A stretch of 64,000 nucleotides of DNA, taken from Granulicatella balaenopterae (GTDB taxonomy: Bacteria > Bacillota > Bacilli > Lactobacillales > Aerococcaceae). Of the stretch, positions 14,955 through 23,786 are shown piece by piece (the stretch's first letter is position 1; the number at the start of each line of letters is the position of its first letter). The position numbers and the translations under genes are program-made. The stretch lies in contig NZ_FOGF01000006.1 of the NCBI RefSeq assembly GCF_900111135.1, positions 1-64,000 on the forward strand, written 5' to 3'. The notes under the pieces are model-generated. The model worked only from the letters and a program-made list of their open reading frames with translations. It was not told where the DNA came from and ran no database searches.

Positions 14955-16241
14955 TTATTTGCAAACTATCGTAATATAAGCTTTTTCCATAGCGTCGTGT
15001 AATGTTACTGGAATAACCACAACAATGCTGTCTGTATCCATTCCAATGTCGCATGTTAACTCTTCAGCTACATACGATAATGCATTTTTAGCTGCTAATG
15101 GATCTAATACTGTAGTGATAACTTTTTCGATAAAGCTTTCACGTCCGTCATCGTTGTTGATAACTTTACCAATAAAATAATTTTCAAATACGTTATGCAC
15201 ATTGTCATTAATAATGTCTTGAATTCTAATTAGTTTATTTTTTCGGAAAGAACGATTTTTCTTTTCTGTGAATGTAACTAATGTATTTACATCTGTTTCA
15301 GTAACTACTTTACCGTGTTTAAATGTATACACAATTTGACCTTTTTCAATTAATTCAATTGTTTCTGCATTTGTTTTACGTTCGCAATCTACTGCGCCTG
15401 GATATACTGCGTATGTGTTAGAGTCAACACCAGCACCAGCATATTGCCCCGCTGTGAAATAAACTACATCTGATGCTGTTAATACTTCGCCATTGGCTAA
15501 TGTGACACCATTTGCAACTGATACAATGCCTTCATGGTCTGCAGCATAATTGGCTGTAACGCCAATTACTGAGCGGCCGTTATTGCGCCATTCTGTAATG
15601 TATGCATGCATTAATTTATGCAATGAGCTATCTTCAATCGCTAACGCAATTGTTTTAAAATCTTGCATTTCTAAGCCAATCAAAAAGCCTTCATAATCTT
15701 TATTAGCAATCTCTACATCTGCGCCACCTGTTAATGTAACAGTCGCATCTTGACTTGGATATGCTGTAATTTTCACATAATCATTTGTGTAAATTTCTTC
15801 AGCTGAAATATTTTCAACTGCATCTACCGTCACGCCTTTGAACGTTGTTACAATATCAAAATTTTCATCAAGGTTTTTAGTAAAAATAACATTGATCATA
15901 TTACCTGCTGAACCTTTTTTGACTGCTTCAACCGTCGCACCACTATCACTAGTAGTTGCTGCTGTGCCTTTTTTAAATAAAGCATCATATACTAATACTT
16001 GTGATGTTCCTTTTAATGCTTCACGGACTGCGACTAATTCATTTAAATCTTTACCATATAAAGCATTAAAATCTGTTTTGTGATTTACTAATGTATATTG
16101 CTTTTCAGCTCCATCCCATGTGCCACCAATAAGCACGGCTGTGACGTTTGAACCGTCAACTGGTGGAATGCCTAAGCTGTTTGATTCAAAATTGACATAC
16201 GCTCCAGGTCGCACCTTATTTTGATTGTTCCATTGTGTCAT
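14955..16241 (-). CDS. Contractile tail sheath protein (XkdK-like)
   Basis: 428 aa. The N-terminus RPGAYVNFES is the conserved start of phage sheath proteins; VTAVLIGGTWDGAEKQY, TLTGGADVEIANKDYEGFL, AYITEWRNNGRSVIGVTAN and the C-terminal FSEIVIP-like strand region (IVVVIPVTLHDAMEKAYITIVC) complete the fold. It shows that the phage has a contractile (myophage) tail. GGAGTG lies upstream of the start. Confidence 0.95.
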   Translation of the reverse strand: MTQWNNQNKVRPGAYVNFESNSLGIPPVDGSNVTAVLIGGTWDGAEKQYTLVNHKTDFNALYGKDLNELVAVREALKGTSQVLVYDALFKKGTAATTSDSGATVEAVKKGSAGNMINVIFTKNLDENFDIVTTFKGVTVDAVENISAEEIYTNDYVKITAYPSQDATVTLTGGADVEIANKDYEGFLIGLEMQDFKTIALAIEDSSLHKLMHAYITEWRNNGRSVIGVTANYAADHEGIVSVANGVTLANGEVLTASDVVYFTAGQYAGAGVDSNTYAVYPGAVDCERKTNAETIELIEKGQIVYTFKHGKVVTETDVNTLVTFTEKKNRSFRKNKLIRIQDIINDNVHNVFENYFIGKVINNDDGRESFIEKVITTVLDPLAAKNALSYVAEELTCDIGMDTDSIVVVIPVTLHDAMEKAYITIVCK

Positions 16242-16403
16242 TTACTTGTTCACTCCTTTTGTTCTCCATTTTTCAATGAGTTTAGTTGCTGCTTCTAATG
16301 TGTATAATTTTTCATCATTCAATAGAATTTCCATCAACTTTTTATCTTCTTTTTTTGCTGCTTTGATAATTGCAACTTTTGATACTCCTTTAATCTTCGT
16401 CAA
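16242..16403 (-). CDS. Small tail-region protein with TTG start, 53 aa
   Basis: A TTG start is chosen because GAAGGAGG sits nine to ten bases before it and no ATG is available. The basic protein (TKIKGVSKVAIIKAAKKEDKK, then LEAATKLIEKWRTKG) overlaps the end of the upstream terminator gene and stops one base before the start region of the sheath gene. PBSX has a small gene at this place (xkdJ). Function unknown. Confidence 0.7.
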   Translation of the reverse strand: MTKIKGVSKVAIIKAAKKEDKKLMEILLNDEKLYTLEAATKLIEKWRTKGVNK

Positions 16404-16809
16404 AATTCGTATCCTCCTTCATGTGTTTCATTTTCACACCATCAACGCTCCAACGCCCTAATATTTCCACGCTAAATGTGGCCACTAGCATGTTATCAAG
16501 TCGGTCTAATTCAAGCTCATTCACGTGGTAGCTATCTCCTAAATATCTAAATGCTTGTGATAGTAGAATATCTTCTACCCCCTCAAATTCGGCTTGTACG
16601 GTGTCTGTGTTATCTGTCATGTATTGCATATGTACAAAATACAATTGACTATCGTTGCGGTTGGCTAGTCTTGTGCGCTTCATCAGCTTTTTACCAACCA
16701 TAAAACACGGCAAATTTAAGCCTTGCTGCGTTGGTTCGTCATATACTGCAATATCATTAAAATTTGCTTTTAACTGTTTGATCAAAAGCGTAATAATGTC
16801 ATTACTCAT
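16390..16809 (-). CDS. Tail terminator-like protein (DUF6838 type)
   Basis: 139 aa, located between the gp10-like connector and the sheath, where contractile phages encode the tail terminator. IITLLIKQLKANFND, YDEPTQQGLNLPCFMV and YFVHMQYMTD fit this family; the C-terminus contains a predicted strand VATFSVEILGRW. It caps the tube and joins tail to head. It overlaps the upstream gene by eight bases. Confidence 0.75.
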   Translation of the reverse strand: MSNDIITLLIKQLKANFNDIAVYDEPTQQGLNLPCFMVGKKLMKRTRLANRNDSQLYFVHMQYMTDNTDTVQAEFEGVEDILLSQAFRYLGDSYHVNELELDRLDNMLVATFSVEILGRWSVDGVKMKHMKEDTNFDED

Positions 16810-17206
16810 CTAGCACCTTCCTCAACTTTCTTTCAATGTTAGCTGCAACATTTGGCATTAATTTTTCAATTTCATCATATGTTGTTTTCATCATGAAACG
16901 GCCTTCTACCCATCCTATTTTTTTGCCGTTGCGCATAATTCTATGGCCGTTTTCAACGTATTCAGCATATTCCATCGGATTCCACACCAGGATAATATAC
17001 TCATCAGCACGTGCCTTGAAAACTCGGTACTTCCAATTTTTCTGTAAATCTCCTGTATCGTGAGGTGTGCGCTTAGCTACATCTTTAGCAAATTTCTTTG
17101 CAACAATATTTGCAGCTTTTCAATATTCCTGGTCAATAATTCCACTAGTAAGCTTATCCAATTTATCTGCATACTCTTCTAACTCGTTAAAATCAAAGCC
17201 ACTCAT
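16802..17206 (-). pseudogene. HK97 gp10-like head-tail connector interrupted by TGA
   Basis: The frame opens at ATG 17206 (GGGGGTGA upstream) and reads FNELEEYADKLDKL, then hits TGA at 17120 to 17122 (codon 29, context CAG-GAA-TAT-TGA-AAA-GCT). It continues without further stops through VAKRTPHDTGDLQKNW, WNPMEYAEYVENGHR and a C-terminal helical end at 16802. KRTPxDTG and EYxxxVENG are hallmarks of the HK97 gp10 family. A single change of TGG (Trp) would explain the stop. A shorter product could start at GTG 16987 but would lack the conserved core. Without suppression the virion neck would not assemble. Confidence 0.85.
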
Positions 17207-17561
17207 CACGATTCACCCCCACTTCAATGTGTGTCACATACTTCATTGGTTCTTCAGTAGTTACATATTTCACACCGTTTACAATCAACCTTGACCCACC
17301 TGTGATAGGCGCATCAGCTGGTGCAAACAGCTTGTGTGTCATATGTAGTCTGTTCGCTGCATTCTGTTCCATAGTGGTGTTAGTTAACTGCATCACTGAT
17401 AGTCTGCATGGTACGTCCTTGGCGCTTACGATTTTACGCTTTGCATTCGCTCCATTTGGCTTTGTATATTCCTCAAAGGCAAATGCATCACACTTGCTAT
17501 CAAACGTCCATAAGATAGGGTTTTTAGCCTTTAAAAGCATATTATTAATATTCATTACCAT
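17193..17561 (-). CDS. Head-tail connector / stopper-like protein (YqbH/XkdH-like)
   Basis: 122 aa. The sequence around TFDSKCDAFAFEEYTKPNGANAK, a central CRLSVMQL strand and the C-terminal GSRLIVNGVKYVTTEEP fits the small beta-barrel stoppers encoded between gp6-like and gp10-like proteins. Overlaps with both neighbours (seven bases upstream, 14 downstream) show tight operon packing. Confidence 0.75.
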   Translation of the reverse strand: MVMNINNMLLKAKNPILWTFDSKCDAFAFEEYTKPNGANAKRKIVSAKDVPCRLSVMQLTNTTMEQNAANRLHMTHKLFAPADAPITGGSRLIVNGVKYVTTEEPMKYVTHIEVGVNRDEWL

Positions 17562-17920
17562 TCCAACTTCCTGAAACGATATAAATCGCTTTTGTAGTCG
17601 TCCATAAAGCTAACAACAATAGCATTAGTGCTGTTGCTTTCAAATTGTATTGTGGTATCTCCAACTTTTATGGACTTTGCATCCTCGTTTGCTTGGTCTG
17701 TGTAATTGCTTATCATATAATCACCAATCATTTTAGCTATAATGTATTCAAGTTGTTGTGGGATGTCTTCACGATTGCAAAAATTCAAAACGTGCTGAAC
17801 CATTTCCAAAGCGGTATAGTTCAACACGTTTTCTGAAATTGTTATGTCTAATAGTTCCAAACGTTTAGCAGCTAAATCTTTAATCTTTTTTAGCTGTTCC
17901 GTCGGTATCATTTTTAGCAA
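17555..17920 (-). CDS. Head-tail connector, gp6-like (YqbG-like)
   Basis: 121 aa, mainly helical: LKKIKDLAAKRLELLDITIS, ALEMVQHVLNFCNREDIP, QLEYIIAKMIGDYMISN and a C-terminal FMDDYKSDLYRFRKLEW. This matches phage gp6/YqbG adaptors that sit under the portal. It overlaps the coiled-coil gene upstream by 41 bases. Confidence 0.78.
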   Translation of the reverse strand: MLKMIPTEQLKKIKDLAAKRLELLDITISENVLNYTALEMVQHVLNFCNREDIPQQLEYIIAKMIGDYMISNYTDQANEDAKSIKVGDTTIQFESNSTNAIVVSFMDDYKSDLYRFRKLEW

Positions 17921-18164
17921 CTTCTTTCACTTGTTTTTTTAAAGCTGTTACTTCTTTTTTTAATGCTGTTACTTCTTTTTTTAATGCTGTATTTTCTTTT
18001 TTGATGTTTGCAATTTCAGCTGGTGTATAGACTTTTCCACCTGTTGCAGCCTCTTTCACTTCGCCTGTTACTCCATCGATGACATCATAGCCATCTGATA
18101 AATAACCTGCTTTTTCAGCTTCATCAATTCGTAATACTCGATTATCTTTTTTTACAAATAACAT
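17880..18164 (-). CDS. Small coiled-coil head protein (YqbF-like), 94 aa
   Basis: N-terminal domain with DEAEKAGYLSDGYDVIDG, followed by three identical heptads (KEVTALK repeated) forming a short coiled coil and a charged tail. Located immediately after the major capsid gene, as are small YqbF-like proteins with variable tails. The repeated heptads are also exact DNA repeats. Role unknown; perhaps capsid accessory. Confidence 0.65.
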   Translation of the reverse strand: MLFVKKDNRVLRIDEAEKAGYLSDGYDVIDGVTGEVKEAATGGKVYTPAEIANIKKENTALKKEVTALKKEVTALKKQVKEVAKNDTDGTAKKD

Positions 18165-18176
18165 TGTTTACCTCCT

Positions 18177-19100
18177 TTATGCCTCGCCTGGATCAATAGC
18201 AAATGCCATACCTTGGTGACGTTGTTTGAATACAATTACATCATCGTAAGATTGTTCATAGTATAAGTAATTTCCACTTGTTTGCGCTTGTGGTTTGTCT
18301 AAGCCTACAAATTTGTATTTTTCGGGTGCTGCCATGCAAGGAATATGAATTAATAGCATTTCAATTTGTTTTGCTCCTGGTGCTTCTGTTGCGCCTTCAG
18401 TAAAGTCAAACGCTGTCTTCATTAAATTAGATGGAATGGCTGGCTCGATAGTCACTTCATCTAATAAGTCAATGCGGCGGTCAATTGTAGTTCCACCGTT
18501 TTGGATATTTACTGAACGTCCCCATGATTTTATATTTTTAATGATACGGGCAACGTGCGGTGTGACAAATAACGTACGGCCTTGATGCGGTACTTGTAAT
18601 TCATCCATTTTCTCCATTAAATCATCAAAGATTTTTAAGAAATTATCTTCAGTCAATTTCTCTTCTACAATTTGTGCTTTTCCACTGTCTAAGCGCTCTT
18701 TTTCTGTATATAACTTAGATAACATATACATATCTTTTTCGGGTGCTTTGCATTGATCATTGAATGCACGTGTAACGTTCGCAATAGTAGTTGTATAGTT
18801 TGTTTCGTCAACGTCTGACGGGTCTACTAATGTTGACCAATAACGCTCGTTTTTAAGCTCGTATACTTCCCAATCGTTTGTATAATTCGCTTCAATTCCT
18901 GTAATTGTGCGACGTTGGCGGTCTTTACGTCCCGCTGTAATATTTAATGTTGGGACTTTTACTGTCTTAGCTCCTACCCATTTTAATGTGCTATTTGATG
19001 GTGAATTCCATAATTTTTGTGTATGTAATACTCCATTTTCTGCATAGCGTTTTTGTAATCCCATTTGATAAGATTCTGCAAAATTAATCGCTTGTGTCAT
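18177..19100 (-). CDS. Major capsid protein, HK97-fold type
   Basis: 307 aa from ATG 19100, chosen because AGAGGA lies just upstream; a longer frame starts at 19157 inside the scaffold gene. The order scaffold then capsid is normal. The sequence contains the capsid features KVPTLNITAGRKDR, WEVYELKNERYWSTLVDP, DLMEKMDELQVPHQGRTLFV-type P domain and a C-terminal YYEQSYDDVIVFKQRHQG. Related to XkdG/YqbE-like coat proteins. Confidence 0.88.
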   Translation of the reverse strand: MTQAINFAESYQMGLQKRYAENGVLHTQKLWNSPSNSTLKWVGAKTVKVPTLNITAGRKDRQRRTITGIEANYTNDWEVYELKNERYWSTLVDPSDVDETNYTTTIANVTRAFNDQCKAPEKDMYMLSKLYTEKERLDSGKAQIVEEKLTEDNFLKIFDDLMEKMDELQVPHQGRTLFVTPHVARIIKNIKSWGRSVNIQNGGTTIDRRIDLLDEVTIEPAIPSNLMKTAFDFTEGATEAPGAKQIEMLLIHIPCMAAPEKYKFVGLDKPQAQTSGNYLYYEQSYDDVIVFKQRHQGMAFAIDPGEA

Positions 19101-19128
19101 GTTTCTTTTTCCTCTTTTCTGTTTGTTT

Positions 19129-19710
19129 TTAGTGTTGGATATCAGCCGTGAAGGCATCCATCCATTGTTGCTGTGGTGTTACTTCTTGCCCTGCATTTGT
19201 TCCTTTGGGTGTAGCTCCAACAATGTGCGCTTGTGGTGCTGGCTCGGGGCTTGTTGATGCAGGGTCTTCAGCTGGAATGAATAAAAAGCCTTTTGTTTCT
19301 TTCAGTGCTTCAACCTGTGCATCTAGTCCATCAATAGTGCCGTCATCGCCTAGCTTTAATGCGCTTCTATCCAACTGGCTAGCTACAATATCCACGTCAT
19401 GAACTGAACCTTTTAGCGCCATTGCAATAGCATGATTCATGTTAGATTCGTTGTATTTTTCCTGTAGCGTTGTCAATTGTCCTTGTAGTTCTTCATTGTC
19501 TTTAGCTGTTTTCTGTAAGTTTTCAATATCTGCATCACGTGTCTTAATCTCTTGCTCAAATTGTTTTGCCTTCATTTGCGCTGCTTCTTTTTCTTTTTCG
19601 GCCGTTTCTTTTTCTTCTTTCAGCGCTCCAATTGTTTTGCCGTGTTCTGCCATGATGCTGTCAATCGCTGTTTTGTCTAGTCCCATTTGTTCCAAAAATT
19701 CACGTTTCAT
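19129..19710 (-). CDS. Phage scaffolding protein (GP20/DUF4355-like)
   Basis: 193 aa. Starts MKREFLEQMGLDKTAIDSIM, the typical phage GP20 scaffold opening, followed by a long coiled coil (about residues 28 to 95, EKEAAQMKAKQFEQEIKTRD). Then comes the IAMALKGSVHDVDIVASQLDR segment and a proline-rich, disordered C-terminus. It guides procapsid assembly and is lost from the mature head. Confidence 0.88.
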   Translation of the reverse strand: MKREFLEQMGLDKTAIDSIMAEHGKTIGALKEEKETAEKEKEAAQMKAKQFEQEIKTRDADIENLQKTAKDNEELQGQLTTLQEKYNESNMNHAIAMALKGSVHDVDIVASQLDRSALKLGDDGTIDGLDAQVEALKETKGFLFIPAEDPASTSPEPAPQAHIVGATPKGTNAGQEVTPQQQWMDAFTADIQH

Positions 19711-19831
19711 TTTGTTTTGTTCCTCCTAAAATTCGTATATTTTCCGTGGTAACGTCCACGCAATAGGCCACATTGCAAAATGTGGGCATAAAAAATAGAC
19801 CTTTTAACGCCATGTCTAGGGCGGTTAGTAT

Positions 19832-20077
19832 TTATAATTTAATATTTTCAAGTTCTGCTCGTACTTCTAACGCATATAAGTATTCACGCATCGCATCTAG
19901 TTGCATTTTATGAAATTCTATATCGCAACTTGGTCTAAAATCCAGGTGACCTGCTTCAAATTTAACAACCATTTTATACAATTTGTCATGTCTGATTTTC
20001 ACCTGCCAATATTCAGCCTTAAAACGTTCTTTATAGTCTGTACTGTTCATCATTTCAACTGTTTGTGATAGTTCCAT
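19832..20077 (-). CDS. crAss001_48-related small protein, 81 aa
   Basis: ATG at 20077 follows AAGGAGGTGAAC; the frame is open further upstream but without a ribosome binding site. The sequence (MNSTDYKERFKAEYWQVKIR, HKMQLDAMREYLYALEVRAE) matches a widespread small phage family annotated as crAss001_48-related. Hairpins precede and follow it. Function unknown. Confidence 0.75.
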   Translation of the reverse strand: MELSQTVEMMNSTDYKERFKAEYWQVKIRHDKLYKMVVKFEAGHLDFRPSCDIEFHKMQLDAMREYLYALEVRAELENIKL

Positions 20078-20138
20078 ATGTTCACCTCCTTTTTTGCATA
20101 ATAAAAAGCAACTACTGCAATAGTAGCTGCTTAGTAAA

Positions 20139-20363
20139 TTAAAAATATATTTTATTCCATAAGTGTGGCGGTGACTGCTCGATTGGTTCATTTGCTTCAA
20201 TCGCTTGTTTTAACATTTTAATAGTTTCTTTCATATCCTCGCGTCTTTCCTCATCCGTCCCTGAAACTGTTAATGGCAATATAACCCTTTTAAGTGAGTT
20301 TGCCCCAAATTTATTCAGATACTCTTTTTTTATTGCTCGATGTTCTTTTTGCAATTTTTCCAT
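20139..20363 (-). CDS. Hypothetical phage protein, 74 aa
   Basis: ATG lies six codons after the end of the minor head gene, with GAGGGG upstream. It is a charged, helical protein (EKLQKEHRAIKKEYLNKFG, RREDMKETIKMLKQAIEAN) of unknown family. Position between minor head protein and scaffold suggests a morphogenesis or regulatory accessory. Confidence 0.55.
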   Translation of the reverse strand: MEKLQKEHRAIKKEYLNKFGANSLKRVILPLTVSGTDEERREDMKETIKMLKQAIEANEPIEQSPPHLWNKIYF

Positions 20364-20377
20364 TTCTGACCCCTCCT

Positions 20378-22363
20378 CTATACTTTCGTTAAAAGACCAA
20401 TTATAAAGTGCATGAATTCTTCATCGTCCGTAATATACCTTGTTTTATAATCTCCGCCACCTTTTATGTATCCACTTTTTTTGAAAAGCCCTTCAATCCC
20501 CATTGTAAAAATTTCCGCTGCATCTTCATATGGTTTGCCCATATAAGGTGATAAAAAATCATCTTTTAAACACAACTCATCATCGTCATAGTCATAGCCT
20601 GGAAATAAATCTTTCAAGCGCACTAAGTCTTCACCTTGTGCCCTCATTGCAATATATTCTTTTTCTAGTCGCACCAGGTCTGGACAATCCCATTCCATCA
20701 TATGCCCAACCTCATGAAACGGTGTTGTTTTTCGTGCATATGTGCCTGTGTTACACGCAAATGTGACACAATCTCTGTAATTCTTCACCCTGATATCATA
20801 TCTGTCACCCGCTGCATTCAGTGCGCCTTCAGATGAGAAAAAACCTCTCCCTGCTTTTGTGCATTTTATTTGCTTGTGGTGTTTGCGTGGAACATCTGCC
20901 CATTCCGTCGGGTAATAAGAAAGTGCATCTTCAAACATCGCTTTTACTTTCTTATCTGAATAAGTAGACCAATCTTCTTTGTTAACTTTGCCACCCATAG
21001 GCCTGTATTGTTCAAAGATAGCTTTGATTTTTTCGGGTTTTCCTATCACTTCGCTAATTTTATGCTTTTCTTCTATTGACTTTCCTAATTCAATAATATC
21101 ATTGGGGGTTGCATTTTTCAAAAATTGTCTACGCTCTATTACTGCTGCGCTGTCAACAGGGGTATTTTTTTCTAAGGATGTTAATTCGGCTAAATATTTT
21201 TTTAATTCATTTAATCGTTTTTTTATTCGTTTTTCCATTGACCACAAGCTATTCATTTCATTAATCAACTTATCTTCTTCAGCTTCGGTGATGTTCGGGT
21301 TATCTCCTAACATTTCAATTTCTTTCAAACGTTTTTTGATTGCTATTGCTTCAAGTTTTGTTTTATCGTATTCTTTTTCAAGTTTTTTCTTGATTACATG
21401 CGGGTCTTCTTCCTCAGGCTCTTCAAATAGTTTTTCTTCTTCCTCGGTCAAACTTGGAATGATTGAGCTGCGACAATGTACATGGAATGGTGGTGCGGTA
21501 TTTCCTGGTTCAAACTTATCAATATCATATACCTTACCATCTTCATGCTTGCATTTTTCTGATGTTTTATTATCACGTACCGCCATAATTTCATATTGTT
21601 TGGCATCTACTGCTTTCATTTGGTCCATATTAGCCAAATTAGCAAAGTAAGTTGATTCTGTATAGATTAGCGCCTTAACTCGATATCGTGGCACGTTCGT
21701 CACTTCTTCAAGCGCATTTATCATCTTGTTAACGTTATGACCTTGCATAAAGCCATGATTTAAAGTCTTTTCAATCTTTTTCATGTACTCTTTTTCATGG
21801 CCCCATACCGCCTGGCTGAACGTCTTACCGCTCCAATTTGCATTGAGCTTTTGCTTAACCACGTCATCATTCAAAATAGGTCGTGCATCCTTACCTGCTA
21901 ATTGAAAGCCTTTTGCAATGTCAATTGATGCTTTCTTATACACCTTGCCCAAACAATCAGTGACTGATTCTTGTATGCCATCTTTACCACCGTATAATTC
22001 AACTGTAAGCCGTTCTATTTCAGCAATAAGCGCATCTTTTCGACTTATCCTATGTCTATAGCTTAGTGCATCAATTAGCTGTGGCGGGGTGTTAGGATCT
22101 AATACCAATTCACGATACCTTGCTAATGTGCTATTTTTAAATTCTTTTACTTCGTCATCTGTTAATAGCTTTCTAGCATCAGCCATGGTCATTTTATAAT
22201 CAGTTGCATATCTACTATAGAATGATTCTATCTCTTTTTTTAAATCATTTTTATAGCGCTGCAAATGCTTATCAATGCCATTCAAATAGTTTTCGTTAAT
22301 TTTATCAGTGTTATGTTCTTGTTGTTGAATGCGTTTTTTCCAATATTTTTGACTTTTACTCAT
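20378..22363 (-). CDS. Minor head protein (SPP1 gp7/MuF-like) fused to a zinc metallopeptidase-like domain
   Basis: 661 aa. The N-terminal ~330 residues are a MuF/SPP1-gp7 head morphogenesis domain, ending with the typical YTESTYFANLANMDQM, SEKCKHEDGKVYDI and PPFHVHCRSSI motifs. A charged coiled coil (about 330 to 410) links it to a C-terminal domain with HEVGH at 550 to 554 and a candidate third ligand Glu617 (EDAAEIF), i.e. a zincin active site. MuF proteins often carry C-terminal toxin or enzyme domains packaged in the head; a peptidase could process head proteins or act in the host cell. The gene overlaps the portal gene by eight bases. Confidence 0.85.
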   Translation of the reverse strand: MSKSQKYWKKRIQQQEHNTDKINENYLNGIDKHLQRYKNDLKKEIESFYSRYATDYKMTMADARKLLTDDEVKEFKNSTLARYRELVLDPNTPPQLIDALSYRHRISRKDALIAEIERLTVELYGGKDGIQESVTDCLGKVYKKASIDIAKGFQLAGKDARPILNDDVVKQKLNANWSGKTFSQAVWGHEKEYMKKIEKTLNHGFMQGHNVNKMINALEEVTNVPRYRVKALIYTESTYFANLANMDQMKAVDAKQYEIMAVRDNKTSEKCKHEDGKVYDIDKFEPGNTAPPFHVHCRSSIIPSLTEEEEKLFEEPEEEDPHVIKKKLEKEYDKTKLEAIAIKKRLKEIEMLGDNPNITEAEEDKLINEMNSLWSMEKRIKKRLNELKKYLAELTSLEKNTPVDSAAVIERRQFLKNATPNDIIELGKSIEEKHKISEVIGKPEKIKAIFEQYRPMGGKVNKEDWSTYSDKKVKAMFEDALSYYPTEWADVPRKHHKQIKCTKAGRGFFSSEGALNAAGDRYDIRVKNYRDCVTFACNTGTYARKTTPFHEVGHMMEWDCPDLVRLEKEYIAMRAQGEDLVRLKDLFPGYDYDDDELCLKDDFLSPYMGKPYEDAAEIFTMGIEGLFKKSGYIKGGGDYKTRYITDDEEFMHFIIGLLTKV

Positions 22364-23765
22364 TCAATTCATCTTCTTCATGGTTATGATCAAAAGCATA
22401 ATCATCAGCTGTCAACTCTTTTTCTTGCTCTTTTAAACGTGTTTCTACATCATCGTTATACCACGGATGCTGTTCACGTACTGTCTTATCATCTAAAATA
22501 CCTGCTGATTTACCACAGTTCTCAATAGCTTCACTTTCATTACTGATAATGTTTCTATTGAATTGATATTTGAATGTAACTAGGTTCACATCTACTCCAA
22601 TAGTTGCAGCGTATGAGCCAACAAACCATAAAAGCTGTTGAATGGCTTTTTGAAATTCATTTTCTAAGTCATTACAGTCCATATCAAGGTCTGTATATCT
22701 CCATTTTAAAGCCATGCCACTTGCGTTGCCTAAGTTTTCATCTTGTGTATCAATCGCACGTGCTGCATCGTATAAAGCTTTTCTTGTACGTGCTATTTCG
22801 GCTTCAGCGCCTGTTGTATCTGTAGTACCTTGCAACTTATCTACACCACCATCAGCTCTAACTTTAATTGAGCGGTAAAGATTAATATTACGCATGAATT
22901 CGTTTAGGTCTTGGCCGTCATAATTCCTTAAGATATAAATAAACTTAGGAATATCTGCCAAAATATCAGCGTTTGTTGATGCCTGTAGCTCCAGGTTATC
23001 AATTAGCGCCTTAGTCTGTACAAGTAAACTTGTTTCTTCCTTATTTGCTCTAAAAGGAATTAATGGCACCTTATCCCACACGTATGGTTGCTGGGTGTTA
23101 TCACCTTCAACTGTGTAATAAAAGTGTGCTAGTGGTGCATTATTGGTCTTAATCAGCTTGTTATCCTTAAATTCAAATTCTTGGATGCCGTCCTCGTCCC
23201 AATACTCGACTATGATTTTTGATCGTTTAGCACCTGCTGCATAATACGGTTGAATATACATGCGCATAAACGCATCTAATTCATTATGTCGTTCATCTTT
23301 CCAAAATGGAATAATTTGCTCGCTTGGCACTTGAAATAGTCTTAGTCTTCCTTCTTCGTTGTAATAAGGCATAGCATACGCAACACCTTTGATAATTGAT
23401 TCTCTTCCTAAGTCTTTAAAAACTTGTAATGTGTCTTCGTCGAAAACATCATCAATAAAATCCTGCGCCGTTTCGTTCCCATCCACTGTAATGGTAGGCG
23501 CTTTGCTGAATAAGTATCCTGTTTTTTGGTCTACAAATTTCTTGAAAAGTCCCATTGATAGCTTTGTGTTAGTTTTCCAATCAGCATCAACTGGCGCTTT
23601 CTTGTTCTGTATTTCAGTTTCATTTAAATAATAATGTTCTGCTGTCTTCATTGCTTGAATTTTGCCACTGTTTACGTGCTCTTTCAACTCAAGCTCCATA
23701 ATCTGTAATTGTGACATATCTTTGATTAGTAGCCTTTCCACTAATTTATCAAACCAAATGGCCAT
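22356..23765 (-). CDS. Portal protein (SPP1 gp6-like)
   Basis: 469 aa. The portal family blocks KLSMGLFKKFVDQKTGYLF, RLFQVPSEQIIPFWKDE, WDKVPLIPFRANKEETSLL and the helical GNASGMALKWRYTDLDMDC are clear. It forms the dodecameric ring through which DNA is packed. The C-terminus is acidic (DHNHEEDELNE). It follows the large terminase gene by 21 bases. Confidence 0.93.
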   Translation of the reverse strand: MAIWFDKLVERLLIKDMSQLQIMELELKEHVNSGKIQAMKTAEHYYLNETEIQNKKAPVDADWKTNTKLSMGLFKKFVDQKTGYLFSKAPTITVDGNETAQDFIDDVFDEDTLQVFKDLGRESIIKGVAYAMPYYNEEGRLRLFQVPSEQIIPFWKDERHNELDAFMRMYIQPYYAAGAKRSKIIVEYWDEDGIQEFEFKDNKLIKTNNAPLAHFYYTVEGDNTQQPYVWDKVPLIPFRANKEETSLLVQTKALIDNLELQASTNADILADIPKFIYILRNYDGQDLNEFMRNINLYRSIKVRADGGVDKLQGTTDTTGAEAEIARTRKALYDAARAIDTQDENLGNASGMALKWRYTDLDMDCNDLENEFQKAIQQLLWFVGSYAATIGVDVNLVTFKYQFNRNIISNESEAIENCGKSAGILDDKTVREQHPWYNDDVETRLKEQEKELTADDYAFDHNHEEDELNE

Positions 23766-23786
23766 GTATTGTGATTCCTCCTTATT

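Noticed and set aside
17880-18164. Short repeats suggesting a CRISPR-like or regulatory array
   Set aside because: They are coding heptads (KEVTALK) of a coiled coil in frame.
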